Below are positions 51,142-59,034 of a stretch of DNA of 64,000 bases, one piece after another. The translations under genes were made by a program, and so were the position numbers. The notes beneath the pieces are model-generated. The model was given only the letters and a program-made list of their open reading frames with translations, did not search any database and was not told where the DNA came from. Numbering within the stretch: position 1 is the first letter of the stretch; each line of letters starts with the position of its first letter. This DNA comes from Candidatus Altimarinota bacterium (GTDB lineage: Bacteria > Patescibacteriota > Gracilibacteria > UBA1369 > UM-FILTER-53-11), in NCBI GenBank assembly GCA_018061065.1, contig JAGOUV010000002.1, forward strand, positions 5,111-69,110. The letters run 5' to 3'.

Positions 51142-51155
51142 CTTTTTAAATTCCT

Positions 51156-52700
51156 ATGCTCGACGTAGCAATGAAAAAACAAACAGCCAAAAGCAACGGG
51201 AAGATGAAACTCACGCCGCATGAACATGAGTTGTTTAGCTGCCTTGCACTTGGGCAGGAGCATTTGTTGGAGTTGAGCTACATAGAGCTGGAAGATCGAA
51301 ATTTGGAAGTTAAAGAAATGCGCGCATCGAAGGCTATGTCTAGTGATGAGATGCGAAAAAGATTTTTGCCTTACTTGAAACAGGAAAAAGGAATTAAAGC
51401 GATCACGGTTTTCTTTTCAGATATGGAAGGTCGTCTTCATGCGTTGGATTACGATAAAAAATTCTTGCTCGATTCAGAAGATAATCTCACCTTTGATGGT
51501 TCATCTATTCGTGGATTTACTGCACAGAAAGAATCTGATCTTCGCTTGAAGTTAGATTGGACGAGCTTCCGCTGGGCACCCGCAGATTTATTTGGTCCGG
51601 GGAAAGTTTTGCTCTTCGCAAATATTGCGGATAAAGACGGTAGTCAATATGAAGGTGATTTTCGTGGGAAACTTTCACGCTTGCTCAATGAACTCAAATC
51701 CAAGCGTGGTATGACGGTTGTTATTGCACCAGAGATTGAAGGATTTCTCTTTGACGGTGATAAATCCGAGCAAACTTTTGAAGAGCATGTCGGCTTTAAG
51801 TTAGTCACAGCAAGCGGTTACTTTAGTTCGCTTCCACAGGATGTGTTGCGTCAGTTTATCGATAAGTTTGCAGAAGTGCAGCGTGCGTTGGGTTTTCAAA
51901 ATGAAAAGGATCATCCCGAAGTTGCTCCCTCTCAATTTGAGTTGAACTTCCGTTATACATTCGCATTGGATACGGCTGATCAAGTGTTGCTCTACAAACT
52001 TCTTGCTCGTCAGGTTGCCAGCATGATGGGGTACACTGCTTGTTTTTTGCCTAAGCCAATTCAGGGAATTAACGGAAGTGGCATGCATACGAATATGTCG
52101 ATCTCGGTAAAGGATAAAAATATTTTCTACGATAAAAATGGCACCTATCATTTGTCGGAAACGGCCAATCGTTTCTTAACGGGCATTTTATACTACGGTC
52201 AGGATTTATGTTTGGCCATCAATGCAAGTGTGAACGCCTACCGACGTTTGGATCCTGCATATGAGGCACCAAACGAAATTAAAATGTCAGCGACCGATCG
52301 TGGTTCAATGATTCGTATTCCTATTGGAAATGAAAAATCAGCACGTATCGAGGTACGCACGGTAGCGCCCGATGCAAATCCATATCTTGCTTTTTATACC
52401 CTTATTAAAGCGGGTTTGCGCGGACTGGATGCGACTAAAGATGAACTCAAAAAAATGGAGCAAAAAGTTTTTCACCGTGAGGTACAAAAATTGCCCGGAG
52501 AGATTTACACGGCTATGGATAATTTCGACCGTAGCGATTTTATGCGCGATATTATGGGGGCGGACAATCACTCCAAGTATCTCGCGCTCAAGCGTATGGC
52601 CGCTGATCGCAGTCCACGTTTGCTTGGTAAAAGTGTGAAGTGCCGAGAAATTCTCGATCATCACGAGATCACTAACCAGCTGCTCTGGTCTGCTTTCTAA
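51156..52700 (+). CDS. glnA: Glutamine synthetase, type I
   Basis: A 514-residue GS. Beta-grasp and active-site motifs: LTFDGSSIRGFTAQKESDLR, VVIAPEIEGFLF (metal Glu), INGSGMHTNMSISV, RRLDPAYEAPNEIKMSATDR and RIEVRTVAPDANPYLAFY. About 60 extra N-terminal residues (Lys-rich MKKQTAKSNGKMK, then helical) precede the normal GS start. No NLYDLP adenylylation motif, so not the enteric-type regulated form. ATG at 51156 is 14 nt after the -10; an ATG at 51171 is also possible. Assimilates ammonia and supplies glutamine to TrpG and HisH. Confidence 0.94.
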   Translation: MLDVAMKKQTAKSNGKMKLTPHEHELFSCLALGQEHLLELSYIELEDRNLEVKEMRASKAMSSDEMRKRFLPYLKQEKGIKAITVFFSDMEGRLHALDYDKKFLLDSEDNLTFDGSSIRGFTAQKESDLRLKLDWTSFRWAPADLFGPGKVLLFANIADKDGSQYEGDFRGKLSRLLNELKSKRGMTVVIAPEIEGFLFDGDKSEQTFEEHVGFKLVTASGYFSSLPQDVLRQFIDKFAEVQRALGFQNEKDHPEVAPSQFELNFRYTFALDTADQVLLYKLLARQVASMMGYTACFLPKPIQGINGSGMHTNMSISVKDKNIFYDKNGTYHLSETANRFLTGILYYGQDLCLAINASVNAYRRLDPAYEAPNEIKMSATDRGSMIRIPIGNEKSARIEVRTVAPDANPYLAFYTLIKAGLRGLDATKDELKKMEQKVFHREVQKLPGEIYTAMDNFDRSDFMRDIMGADNHSKYLALKRMAADRSPRLLGKSVKCREILDHHEITNQLLWSAF

Positions 52701-52716
52701 ACGAATCTATTTAAGT

Positions 52717-52752
52717 AAAGAGCCTCTGTATGATGTACGGGGGCTCTTTTTC
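52717..52752 (+). terminator. glnA rho-independent terminator
   Basis: AAAGAGCC (52717-52724) and GGCTCTTT (52742-52749) form an 8-bp stem, with a T-run completing the right side. It lies 16 nt after the glnA stop. Confidence 0.75.
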
Positions 52753-52807
52753 GTTAAAAGTCAGCTTGCTATTGATAGTTGACATTCGTATTATATATAT
52801 CTTAAAT

Positions 52808-53863
52808 ATGGCTGAAGTACCTGAAAATGATGATAAATTAGATGCGTCAAAAGTCGTCTCTATCGACGAGTGGAAGAATCGGAGGAGTAAGCCTCAGGAC
52901 GATGTGGCAGCGCGGGTTAAAAGAGCGACCAGTCCTCTATGTGATTTTGAGACGACCGAGTTCGAGATGAGCCTTTTTCGGTATAGAGAAATTATCCGAT
53001 ATCAACATGAGGCAATCATAGCTCCCATCCCCTATGGACATAGTTCTGAGAGGGGTACTGATTCAGAAGCGTTAGAATCAATCCTGGATGAGTATGTAGC
53101 CGCGGCCGGTGAACATCCGGTATACCTGGATGTATTTAGGACCATTGAAGAGGAGACGTCTTTTTTTTCTCGCCTGGCTTATCGCATTGTCGCTACTCAA
53201 GTTCCTGCAGGCCCACCTGGATTTACTCCCGCCCAGCTCGCTTTTTTCAAATCGATTGATGTAAACAGAATTGGTTCTCCGGGACTTGCAATCTACTCTT
53301 TGCTGGCAGCACATCATGAACTATATGGTGACAGGGGGTTACTTATATATCTTATGGGGTTTGAATTTAAAGAAATTGCTCAAGATCAATTTTCTGACAT
53401 CATCAAACAAATGGCTGCTTTTGTACGTGAGGGAAATAATCTTAATACGGCACGATCCGCATGTGATGAGTTGATCGGACTGTTATTGGAGATTATGGAT
53501 CGTAATCCTGCTGCTGAGACTGAAGTATGGGAGGTGGTGAGGGCGGCTTCAGATGCAATTCAATTTAGTGCGGTAGATTATGTGCGTCAGACGGTGGATC
53601 ACGAGAAAGGCCGGTCGACTTATATGGTTGAAGGAAATGAGTTTAAACGGGATTTCTTGCCACTTATAGATGCCTACGATAAGCAACAAACAGAATTCGG
53701 CTGGCAGCTGATTTGTCAGTGCGTGAGAGACTGGACGGATGCGGTACGGGATAATACTGTTTTGGTTCAAATAATGGTCGAACAGGCTGCGGAACTTGCA
53801 TCCCGCCGGGGATTTAATAAAGCCCAGATGAAAGAGCGGTTTAGGGAGTTGATTTTTTCCTAA
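52808..53863 (+). CDS. Hypothetical helical protein
   Basis: A 351-residue soluble, mostly helical acidic protein (MAEVPENDDKLDASKVVSID). No signal, membrane helix or known domain. The open frame extends up to 52730, but that region contains the glnA terminator and a TTGCTA-17-TATTAT promoter (ending 52794), so ATG 52808 is chosen; the leader is only about 6 nt. Two copies of a D-E-hydrophobic helical pattern suggest helical repeats, not proven. Confidence 0.55.
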   Translation: MAEVPENDDKLDASKVVSIDEWKNRRSKPQDDVAARVKRATSPLCDFETTEFEMSLFRYREIIRYQHEAIIAPIPYGHSSERGTDSEALESILDEYVAAAGEHPVYLDVFRTIEEETSFFSRLAYRIVATQVPAGPPGFTPAQLAFFKSIDVNRIGSPGLAIYSLLAAHHELYGDRGLLIYLMGFEFKEIAQDQFSDIIKQMAAFVREGNNLNTARSACDELIGLLLEIMDRNPAAETEVWEVVRAASDAIQFSAVDYVRQTVDHEKGRSTYMVEGNEFKRDFLPLIDAYDKQQTEFGWQLICQCVRDWTDAVRDNTVLVQIMVEQAAELASRRGFNKAQMKERFRELIFS

Positions 53864-53907
53864 AAAAGGACTATCATGACTAGATACAAAAATAAAAACA
53901 AATCGTT

Positions 53908-54513
53908 ATGCATGACACAACAAATTTCACTACAACGCTTATTGATCAGGCTGAAAAGTTAAAGCACGCTGGTAAGCATGAAGAGGCGATCAAAGTATGT
54001 GAAACGATTTTATTGAGTGACTTGGAATGTGTGGAGGCGTTTGAAGAATTAGGAGATAATTTTCTTTCTCTAAAACAATATGAGAAAGCAGAGAAAGCTT
54101 TGAAACGTGCGATTCAGTTAGATAGTGATTCTGCGAATGGAAATTATTTGTTGGGTTTTACCTATTCTGCGCTGGGAGATTGGTCACGCTCAATTGATTA
54201 TTTGGAAGCTGCGGATAAACTTCAGTCGAATCATCCTGAGATTCTGAGATGTTTGGGATGGTCACTTTTTCATTACGGACAAAAAAAGAAGGGGATTATT
54301 ATTTTAGAGCGCGCGCGTAACTTGGCATTTGATGACTGTTTGATTTTGTGTGACTTGGGTGTGTGTTACCTCAATGAGAAAAATTTCGAAAAAGCGATTA
54401 CGTTGTTTGATCACGTATTGCAGTTGGAGCCTGAGAACGATAAGGCTCGTGAGTGCCTCAAGGCCTGTAAATTTTTCCAGCGTGAGTACGACAAGATGAA
54501 GACGCGGAAATAG
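53908..54513 (+). CDS. TPR-repeat protein
   Basis: A 201-residue protein built of about five tetratricopeptide repeats: AEKLKHAGKHEEAIKVCETI, LGDNFLSLKQYEKAEKALKR, LGFTYSALGDWSRSIDYLEA, LGWSLFHYGQKKKGIIILER and LGVCYLNEKNFEKAITLFDH. TPRs hold protein partners; the partner is unknown. Not clearly in an operon. A copy of the MITE-like terminal repeat begins at its stop codon. Confidence 0.85.
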   Translation: MHDTTNFTTTLIDQAEKLKHAGKHEEAIKVCETILLSDLECVEAFEELGDNFLSLKQYEKAEKALKRAIQLDSDSANGNYLLGFTYSALGDWSRSIDYLEAADKLQSNHPEILRCLGWSLFHYGQKKKGIIILERARNLAFDDCLILCDLGVCYLNEKNFEKAITLFDHVLQLEPENDKARECLKACKFFQREYDKMKTRK

Positions 54514-54530
54514 TTTTTCAGAGGTTTCTT
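54510..54530. repeat. Solitary copy of the MITE-like terminal repeat
   Basis: ATAGTTTTTCAGAGGTTTCT (54510-54529) matches the right end of the element at 50923-50941 plus its flank with two mismatches over 21 nt. It sits on the TPR gene's stop codon, as the full element sits on the TrmB gene's stop. No partner repeat seen nearby, so it is a remnant or chance match. Confidence 0.35.
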
Positions 54531-55800
54531 ACAGCTGAGTAAGTTCCTCTATAACTCGATTGGTACGTCGTCCGATGGCCTGGTTTGAAGTTTTAAATAA
54601 ATTTGGATGCTCTGGTATGCCGCCTCTTTTTAAGGATTCTTGGATTTCTTGAATCGTATGATCGGCTATATCTCCGGTGCGGCGAACATCTTCTATTCCT
54701 CCCACAATTTCATCGACGCCAAAAGGGAAACCTAACGCATCACTATAGACAATGCAGAGTTCGCGCTGATGAATTAAATGTCCCACCTGACACACAAGAC
54801 CCGTTGCAGGATTGGGATGGCCGTATGAAGCGGCAGCAATATCTGCATCAGGAAGTCGTAATTTGTCTCGTACAAAAACAGGATCACGGTGAGTGTGCCA
54901 GAACACTTCTTGCGTATCGTGATCAACCATAAAGTCGCCCCCATTTATGAATGCACTGAATGCTCGATTAGATGCAATTGCTGCGTGGTACTCATGTCCT
55001 GCAATACTTCTCAGTATGCTACTTGTTGCAGCTGGATTGAGGTCATGTGTTTTTCTTGCTTGATTTAGGCCATTATGAATTCCAACCCTTCTTCGCGGGA
55101 AGGCAAGTTCCTCATCATACATTTCCCTAAAGGCGATATTGAATTCCACTGCGCCCTTTATAAAAGGTGCGACGTACATTGAGGGATATACTCCCATTGG
55201 ATTTTTAAATTGAGCATAACGTTTTATATAGGGAGGTTTTTTTTGTTGGTCAGTTGCCGCTTTATTTACTTCTTTTACACCTTTGTAATCCAGGTCAATA
55301 TCTTCATTGAAAAGTTCATCGCGAGAAACCGTAGCTACAAATGATATTGTTTTTCCATTGAACAGCGCATCAACCTTAAAAATGCCATGGTACTGTCCCA
55401 TTTGAATTAGTTGAATAGTAGCTTTATCAATTGTATCGACGAGTGATTCATCAATACCTTGTACTAATGAAATAAGTTTTTTTAAATATTTTGCTCCATT
55501 AGACATGAGCACTTTCTCAATTCCTTCAAAACACATGTCGAGTGAATATCCCCACTTTTCTGTCCCTATGCCGGGTTCAATAGGCATGGTCCATCGATTT
55601 TGGTCTGTTTGATGGCTATTTCCAAGCCAAGTTTCTGCAGTACGTTGGAGCGGGACCGTACAGCCGGCAACTTCCCGCTGAACACTTGCTCGTAGAGCCT
55701 CGTAGTGAGAACGTGGCTTCATGGCAGCGCGGGGAGTAACTGGATTGAAGCCAGCCATCTCAAGTATTTGTGCTAATTGTTCCGGGCCTGGTCTATGCAT
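54529..55800 (-). CDS. Hypothetical protein
   Basis: A 423-residue soluble protein beginning MHRPGPEQLAQILEMAGFNP. It contains possible catalytic-looking His/Asp clusters (AGHEYHAAIASNRAF, VDHDTQEVFWHTHRDPVFVR), but I cannot link them to a family. No membrane helix. Strong own promoter (55809-55837), near-leaderless start, single gene before rnpB. Confidence 0.55.
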   Translation of the reverse strand: MHRPGPEQLAQILEMAGFNPVTPRAAMKPRSHYEALRASVQREVAGCTVPLQRTAETWLGNSHQTDQNRWTMPIEPGIGTEKWGYSLDMCFEGIEKVLMSNGAKYLKKLISLVQGIDESLVDTIDKATIQLIQMGQYHGIFKVDALFNGKTISFVATVSRDELFNEDIDLDYKGVKEVNKAATDQQKKPPYIKRYAQFKNPMGVYPSMYVAPFIKGAVEFNIAFREMYDEELAFPRRRVGIHNGLNQARKTHDLNPAATSSILRSIAGHEYHAAIASNRAFSAFINGGDFMVDHDTQEVFWHTHRDPVFVRDKLRLPDADIAAASYGHPNPATGLVCQVGHLIHQRELCIVYSDALGFPFGVDEIVGGIEDVRRTGDIADHTIQEIQESLKRGGIPEHPNLFKTSNQAIGRRTNRVIEELTQL

Positions 55801-55808
55801 GGCGAATG

Positions 55809-55837
55809 ATTATATAAACATTTGCCTATTTTGGCAA
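55809..55837 (-). promoter_or_regulatory. Promoter of the 423-aa hypothetical gene
   Basis: Minus-strand -35 TTGCCA (55837-55832), 17-bp spacer, perfect -10 TATAAT (55814-55809), ATG 8 nt later at 55800: a near-leaderless arrangement. Confidence 0.6.
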
Positions 55838-55952
55838 GCCGTCTTACAATGACTTCCCCAGACCTTTTACAATGAGCGATCAAGTTTGTAGGCTCCACTT
55901 TGTACGTAAGTGGCGAGTGAGGAATCCGGCTCTGCCGGTTGCGAACGAAGCG

Positions 55953-56330
55953 GAGCTTATAAATTAGGAAAGTCCGAGCTGCGTAGGACAGGAAAGTTGC
56001 TAACGGCAACCGAGCCGTGCCAAAACACGGTTTAGGGAAAGTACCACAGAGACAATATAGTTCTGCCTTTACTGGTGGGATGAAGGTGAAAAGCCCTCGG
56101 TAAGTTCTTTGGCGCAAGCCAGAGAGAGCCAGGGACCGCCGTAGCGATACGGATGTGTGGGCAAACCCTTTCTGCAGCAAGGCAGGATGGCGGTTGTGGG
56201 ATTAGTCTCGTGTTCGGGGCTCCACACTGCCTGCCGCATGAGTCTGTCAGCAATGGCAGACCTAGAGAGATGATCGTACACCGCTTTTAATCGGGCGGTG
56301 ACAGAACTCGGCTTATGATTTGTAGAAGGT
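55953..56330 (+). ncRNA. rnpB: RNase P RNA (type A-like)
   Basis: The catalytic RNA of RNase P, which removes tRNA 5' leaders. The conserved 5' core AGGAAAGTCCGAGCT with GGACAGGAAAG (from 55966) and 3' core GACAGAACTCGGCTTATG (56300-56317) are plain; between them lie GGTGAAAAGCCCTCGGTAAG and GGATTAGTCTCGTGTTCGGG-like elements. P1 can form from TATAAAT (55958-55964) with ATTTGTA near 56318-56324. Tandem TACAAT -10-like boxes lie at 55844 and 55868. A 5' region with CCACTT/AAGTGG and CCGGC/GCCGG hairpins (55895-55942) may be an extension or a leader. Ends are approximate. Confidence 0.92.
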
Positions 56331-56366
56331 TTGGGGGCTTTGAGAAACTAAGTTATCATTCCAGTA

Positions 56367-57773
56367 GTGAAACGAGTAGAAATTTTTTTCGGCGCTATAC
56401 GGCTTCCCATCGACTTTTTTTTAGTCTTCATGGCGCTGTTGTATGCATACTATTTGCGTCTGCATGCAGATGCCGTTTTTCCGCAGTTTTTTCTCAAACA
56501 GGCAGACTTTGCCAGCTTCCCGCCTCTTGAGACCTATCGAATCTTGTCCTTATATGGGGCCGGCTTGTTTGTCGCGATCGTGGCGCTGGGTCGCGGGTAT
56601 GCTTTGAAATCAACTTCCTCAATCTCGCATGAAATTAAAATAGTTATTGTCGCGGCGCTGATTTGGTTGATGAGTGTGATTACCTATTATTTCTTTTTGC
56701 GTGAGTTCCTTTTCTCCCGCTTGGTACTCTTTTTTGCACTGGGTCTTGCACTGAGTTTTGTATTGGCTGGTCGCTTGGCAGTTCGTTTTTTACAGACGAT
56801 GTTGATTTTGCAGGGGATTGGTGTGCGCAGAATTATTTTGGTGGGCAATGGTTCTGTCGCAGATCAGCTTGATCATTTCATTGGTCTACGTCCACGTTTG
56901 AAAGTGATTGCCCGTGTGCAAACATTTGAGAAACTTGAAGAGACACTGAAACATTTTCGCAACACCGATGAAGTTATTCAGACCGATACCGAGCGCATCA
57001 ATGCGGAAGATATTATTGAACTGTGTCGCGAATATCATGTGCAGTATAATTTTGTACCGACGGTTTTTGAGGTACGTCGTTCAAATATTCACATGCAGGA
57101 AATCAATGGAATTCCGCTCATAACCTTGCAGCCGACGCGTCTTGATGGATGGGGAAAAGTTATTAAACGATTATTTGACTTAGTGGTTTCGTTCTTGGGT
57201 TTGATTATCTTGTCACCAGTTTTTCTTATCATTGCGATTGCGATCAAACTGGATTCACGCGGCAGTGTGTTTTTTAGACGGCTAGATGACGGAACGCCAG
57301 CACTGAGAATCGGAGAGCGTGAAAAACAATTTTGCTGCATCAAATTTCGCACGATGCGTAGTGGAACTCATGCCATGCGTTACAACGAATTAGCCGATAA
57401 AAATATTCGCAAAGGGGGTCCGCTGGTAAAAATTGCAAATGATCCGCGCGTCACGCGTGTAGGAAAATTTCTCCGTCAGACTTCACTGGATGAGTTGCCG
57501 CAGTTATGGAACGTATTAATTGGTGAGATGAGTTTGGTGGGCCCGCGGCCACATCTACCTGAAGAAGTTGCTCGTTATCAACGTCACCATAAATTTGTCC
57601 TCGCCATTAAGCCTGGCATCACAGGTATGGCTCAAATCAGCGGCCGCTCTGATCTACCTTTTGAAGAAGAAGTCCGTCTGGATACCTATTATATCGAGAA
57701 CTGGTCGTTGTGGCTGGATATTAAGATTTTGTTTAAGACGCTCGGGGTCTTGGTGAAGCCGTATAGGGAGTAA
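56367..57773 (+). CDS. Polyprenyl-phosphate sugar phosphotransferase (WbaP/EpsE-like)
   Basis: A 468-residue membrane enzyme that loads the first sugar phosphate on undecaprenyl phosphate for surface polysaccharide. Four or five helices at ~10-140, a CoA-binding-like domain (~150-250), a membrane segment and the catalytic C-terminus: KRLFDLVVSFLGLIILSPVF, IKFRTM, NDPRVTRVGKFLRQTSLDEL and LVGPRPHLPEEV. GTG start at 56367, following a -10-like TATCAT by about 10 nt. The first sugar (glucose or galactose) cannot be told. Confidence 0.92.
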   Translation: MKRVEIFFGAIRLPIDFFLVFMALLYAYYLRLHADAVFPQFFLKQADFASFPPLETYRILSLYGAGLFVAIVALGRGYALKSTSSISHEIKIVIVAALIWLMSVITYYFFLREFLFSRLVLFFALGLALSFVLAGRLAVRFLQTMLILQGIGVRRIILVGNGSVADQLDHFIGLRPRLKVIARVQTFEKLEETLKHFRNTDEVIQTDTERINAEDIIELCREYHVQYNFVPTVFEVRRSNIHMQEINGIPLITLQPTRLDGWGKVIKRLFDLVVSFLGLIILSPVFLIIAIAIKLDSRGSVFFRRLDDGTPALRIGEREKQFCCIKFRTMRSGTHAMRYNELADKNIRKGGPLVKIANDPRVTRVGKFLRQTSLDELPQLWNVLIGEMSLVGPRPHLPEEVARYQRHHKFVLAIKPGITGMAQISGRSDLPFEEEVRLDTYYIENWSLWLDIKILFKTLGVLVKPYRE

Positions 57774-57775
57774 AT

Positions 57776-58927
57776 TTATTCGGCGAGCAATAATCCAATT
57801 TCATCAGCTAAATCGGAGAACATATCTTGAGCCCTCATCCTAAGTTCATCTTTTGCTTTATCTGGTCCCATAAATCTTGAGCTGCAATCTGCTTCATATA
57901 GTTTCCGTACCGCTTGCATGCGTTTTACTTTTGGAAGTGCCTCATTAGTTGCAATTCCCTCAATAATTGAATGATTATCGCAGGCAAAAAGTGCATCAAA
58001 AATATCATCCTTAAGAGCTAGAGGGGATCTGCTAACAAGTCGTAGCCGAACTTCGTAGTGATACTTGTCCATGCTTGTTAGCATAGTAGTGATGTCAGCA
58101 CCTGTGATATCAAGTTGCTCCGATCCTACGGTAGCTGCATCTTCTTTTGCATATTTAAAAGTATTATACCAATCTCCAATAGATGCCCACTCTTCCAATA
58201 AGATGCGTTTTTTGGTGGTGGAAGTTGCATGGGGATGATAGAAAATCTGTACCGGGAATTTACGCAGTTCAGTATCACGGGAAAGTATTTCAACGAAGCA
58301 TTGAATACGGTCACACATTTCATCCAAGACTTCCGGCGGTGTATCAGGGTGATTCAACATAGCTTCCATAATAGTATGATGGCTTAAACCTTGCGCTGTT
58401 GAATTGTAATGCTTCCAGATTTTTCTAATATCATCGGGACTTCGTTCGTCTGCGTATGTAGGATCAAGAAGCAGACGGTGCATGTCCTCGCCAACGGAGG
58501 TGATGTCATAGGCAGGTTTTTTCTTAAATGATCTTATCCGTTGTGCGCTAAGATCTTCGGTATTATCAGCAAGTGCGGCTGCAGATCGACTTGCGCATGC
58601 GCCAATGATTTGGGCAGGGGAAAGATATCTTTTCTCTCCTATCGTAGTGATCATTGATTCACTCATGACTATTAATGGCTGTGTTCTGGCTGGTTCCAAT
58701 GTAAGCTCTCTATCATCTAATTCTAATCTAAGACTGCGGAAACGTTCGCCAAACCTGTCTAAAACTAATTCCAATACTTCCGCCAGTACCTGTTGATTGC
58801 CAAAAAGTGTGTCTACAACTTGCCTAGGAGAAAGCGGAAGACTTGCAACATTATCCATGTCATCCGGCGTAACTGTCGCATCGGGATTTTTTTCAGGGCC
58901 GGCTACTTTATCTTTGTCGTCTGGCAT
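57776..58927 (-). CDS. Hypothetical protein with HEAT/LRV-like helical repeats
   Basis: A 383-residue soluble protein. An acidic disordered N-terminus (~1-25) is followed by helical segments; NHPDTPPEVLDEMCDRI (~197-213) resembles a leucine-rich-variant or HEAT repeat unit, and similar spacing appears at SRSPLALKDDIFDALFACD and TNEALPKVKRMQAVRKL. A protein-binding scaffold is possible; no family recognised. Promoter at 58937-58965 with a 9-nt gap to ATG. Confidence 0.5.
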   Translation of the reverse strand: MPDDKDKVAGPEKNPDATVTPDDMDNVASLPLSPRQVVDTLFGNQQVLAEVLELVLDRFGERFRSLRLELDDRELTLEPARTQPLIVMSESMITTIGEKRYLSPAQIIGACASRSAAALADNTEDLSAQRIRSFKKKPAYDITSVGEDMHRLLLDPTYADERSPDDIRKIWKHYNSTAQGLSHHTIMEAMLNHPDTPPEVLDEMCDRIQCFVEILSRDTELRKFPVQIFYHPHATSTTKKRILLEEWASIGDWYNTFKYAKEDAATVGSEQLDITGADITTMLTSMDKYHYEVRLRLVSRSPLALKDDIFDALFACDNHSIIEGIATNEALPKVKRMQAVRKLYEADCSSRFMGPDKAKDELRMRAQDMFSDLADEIGLLLAE

Positions 58928-58936
58928 AGGCAGGTT

Positions 58937-58965
58937 ACACTACGCATAATTCAGCATTTAGTCAA
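58937..58965 (-). promoter_or_regulatory. Promoter of the 383-aa hypothetical gene
   Basis: Minus-strand -35 TTGACT (58965-58960), 17-bp spacer, -10 TAGTGT (58942-58937), then 9 nt to the ATG at 58927. Confidence 0.5.
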
Positions 58966-59034
58966 GCACGCTATGATGTCCGACATAAGGTGTCTCGTAA
59001 GGCTTCCTTTTTTCCTGTATTCTACAACCCGCAT

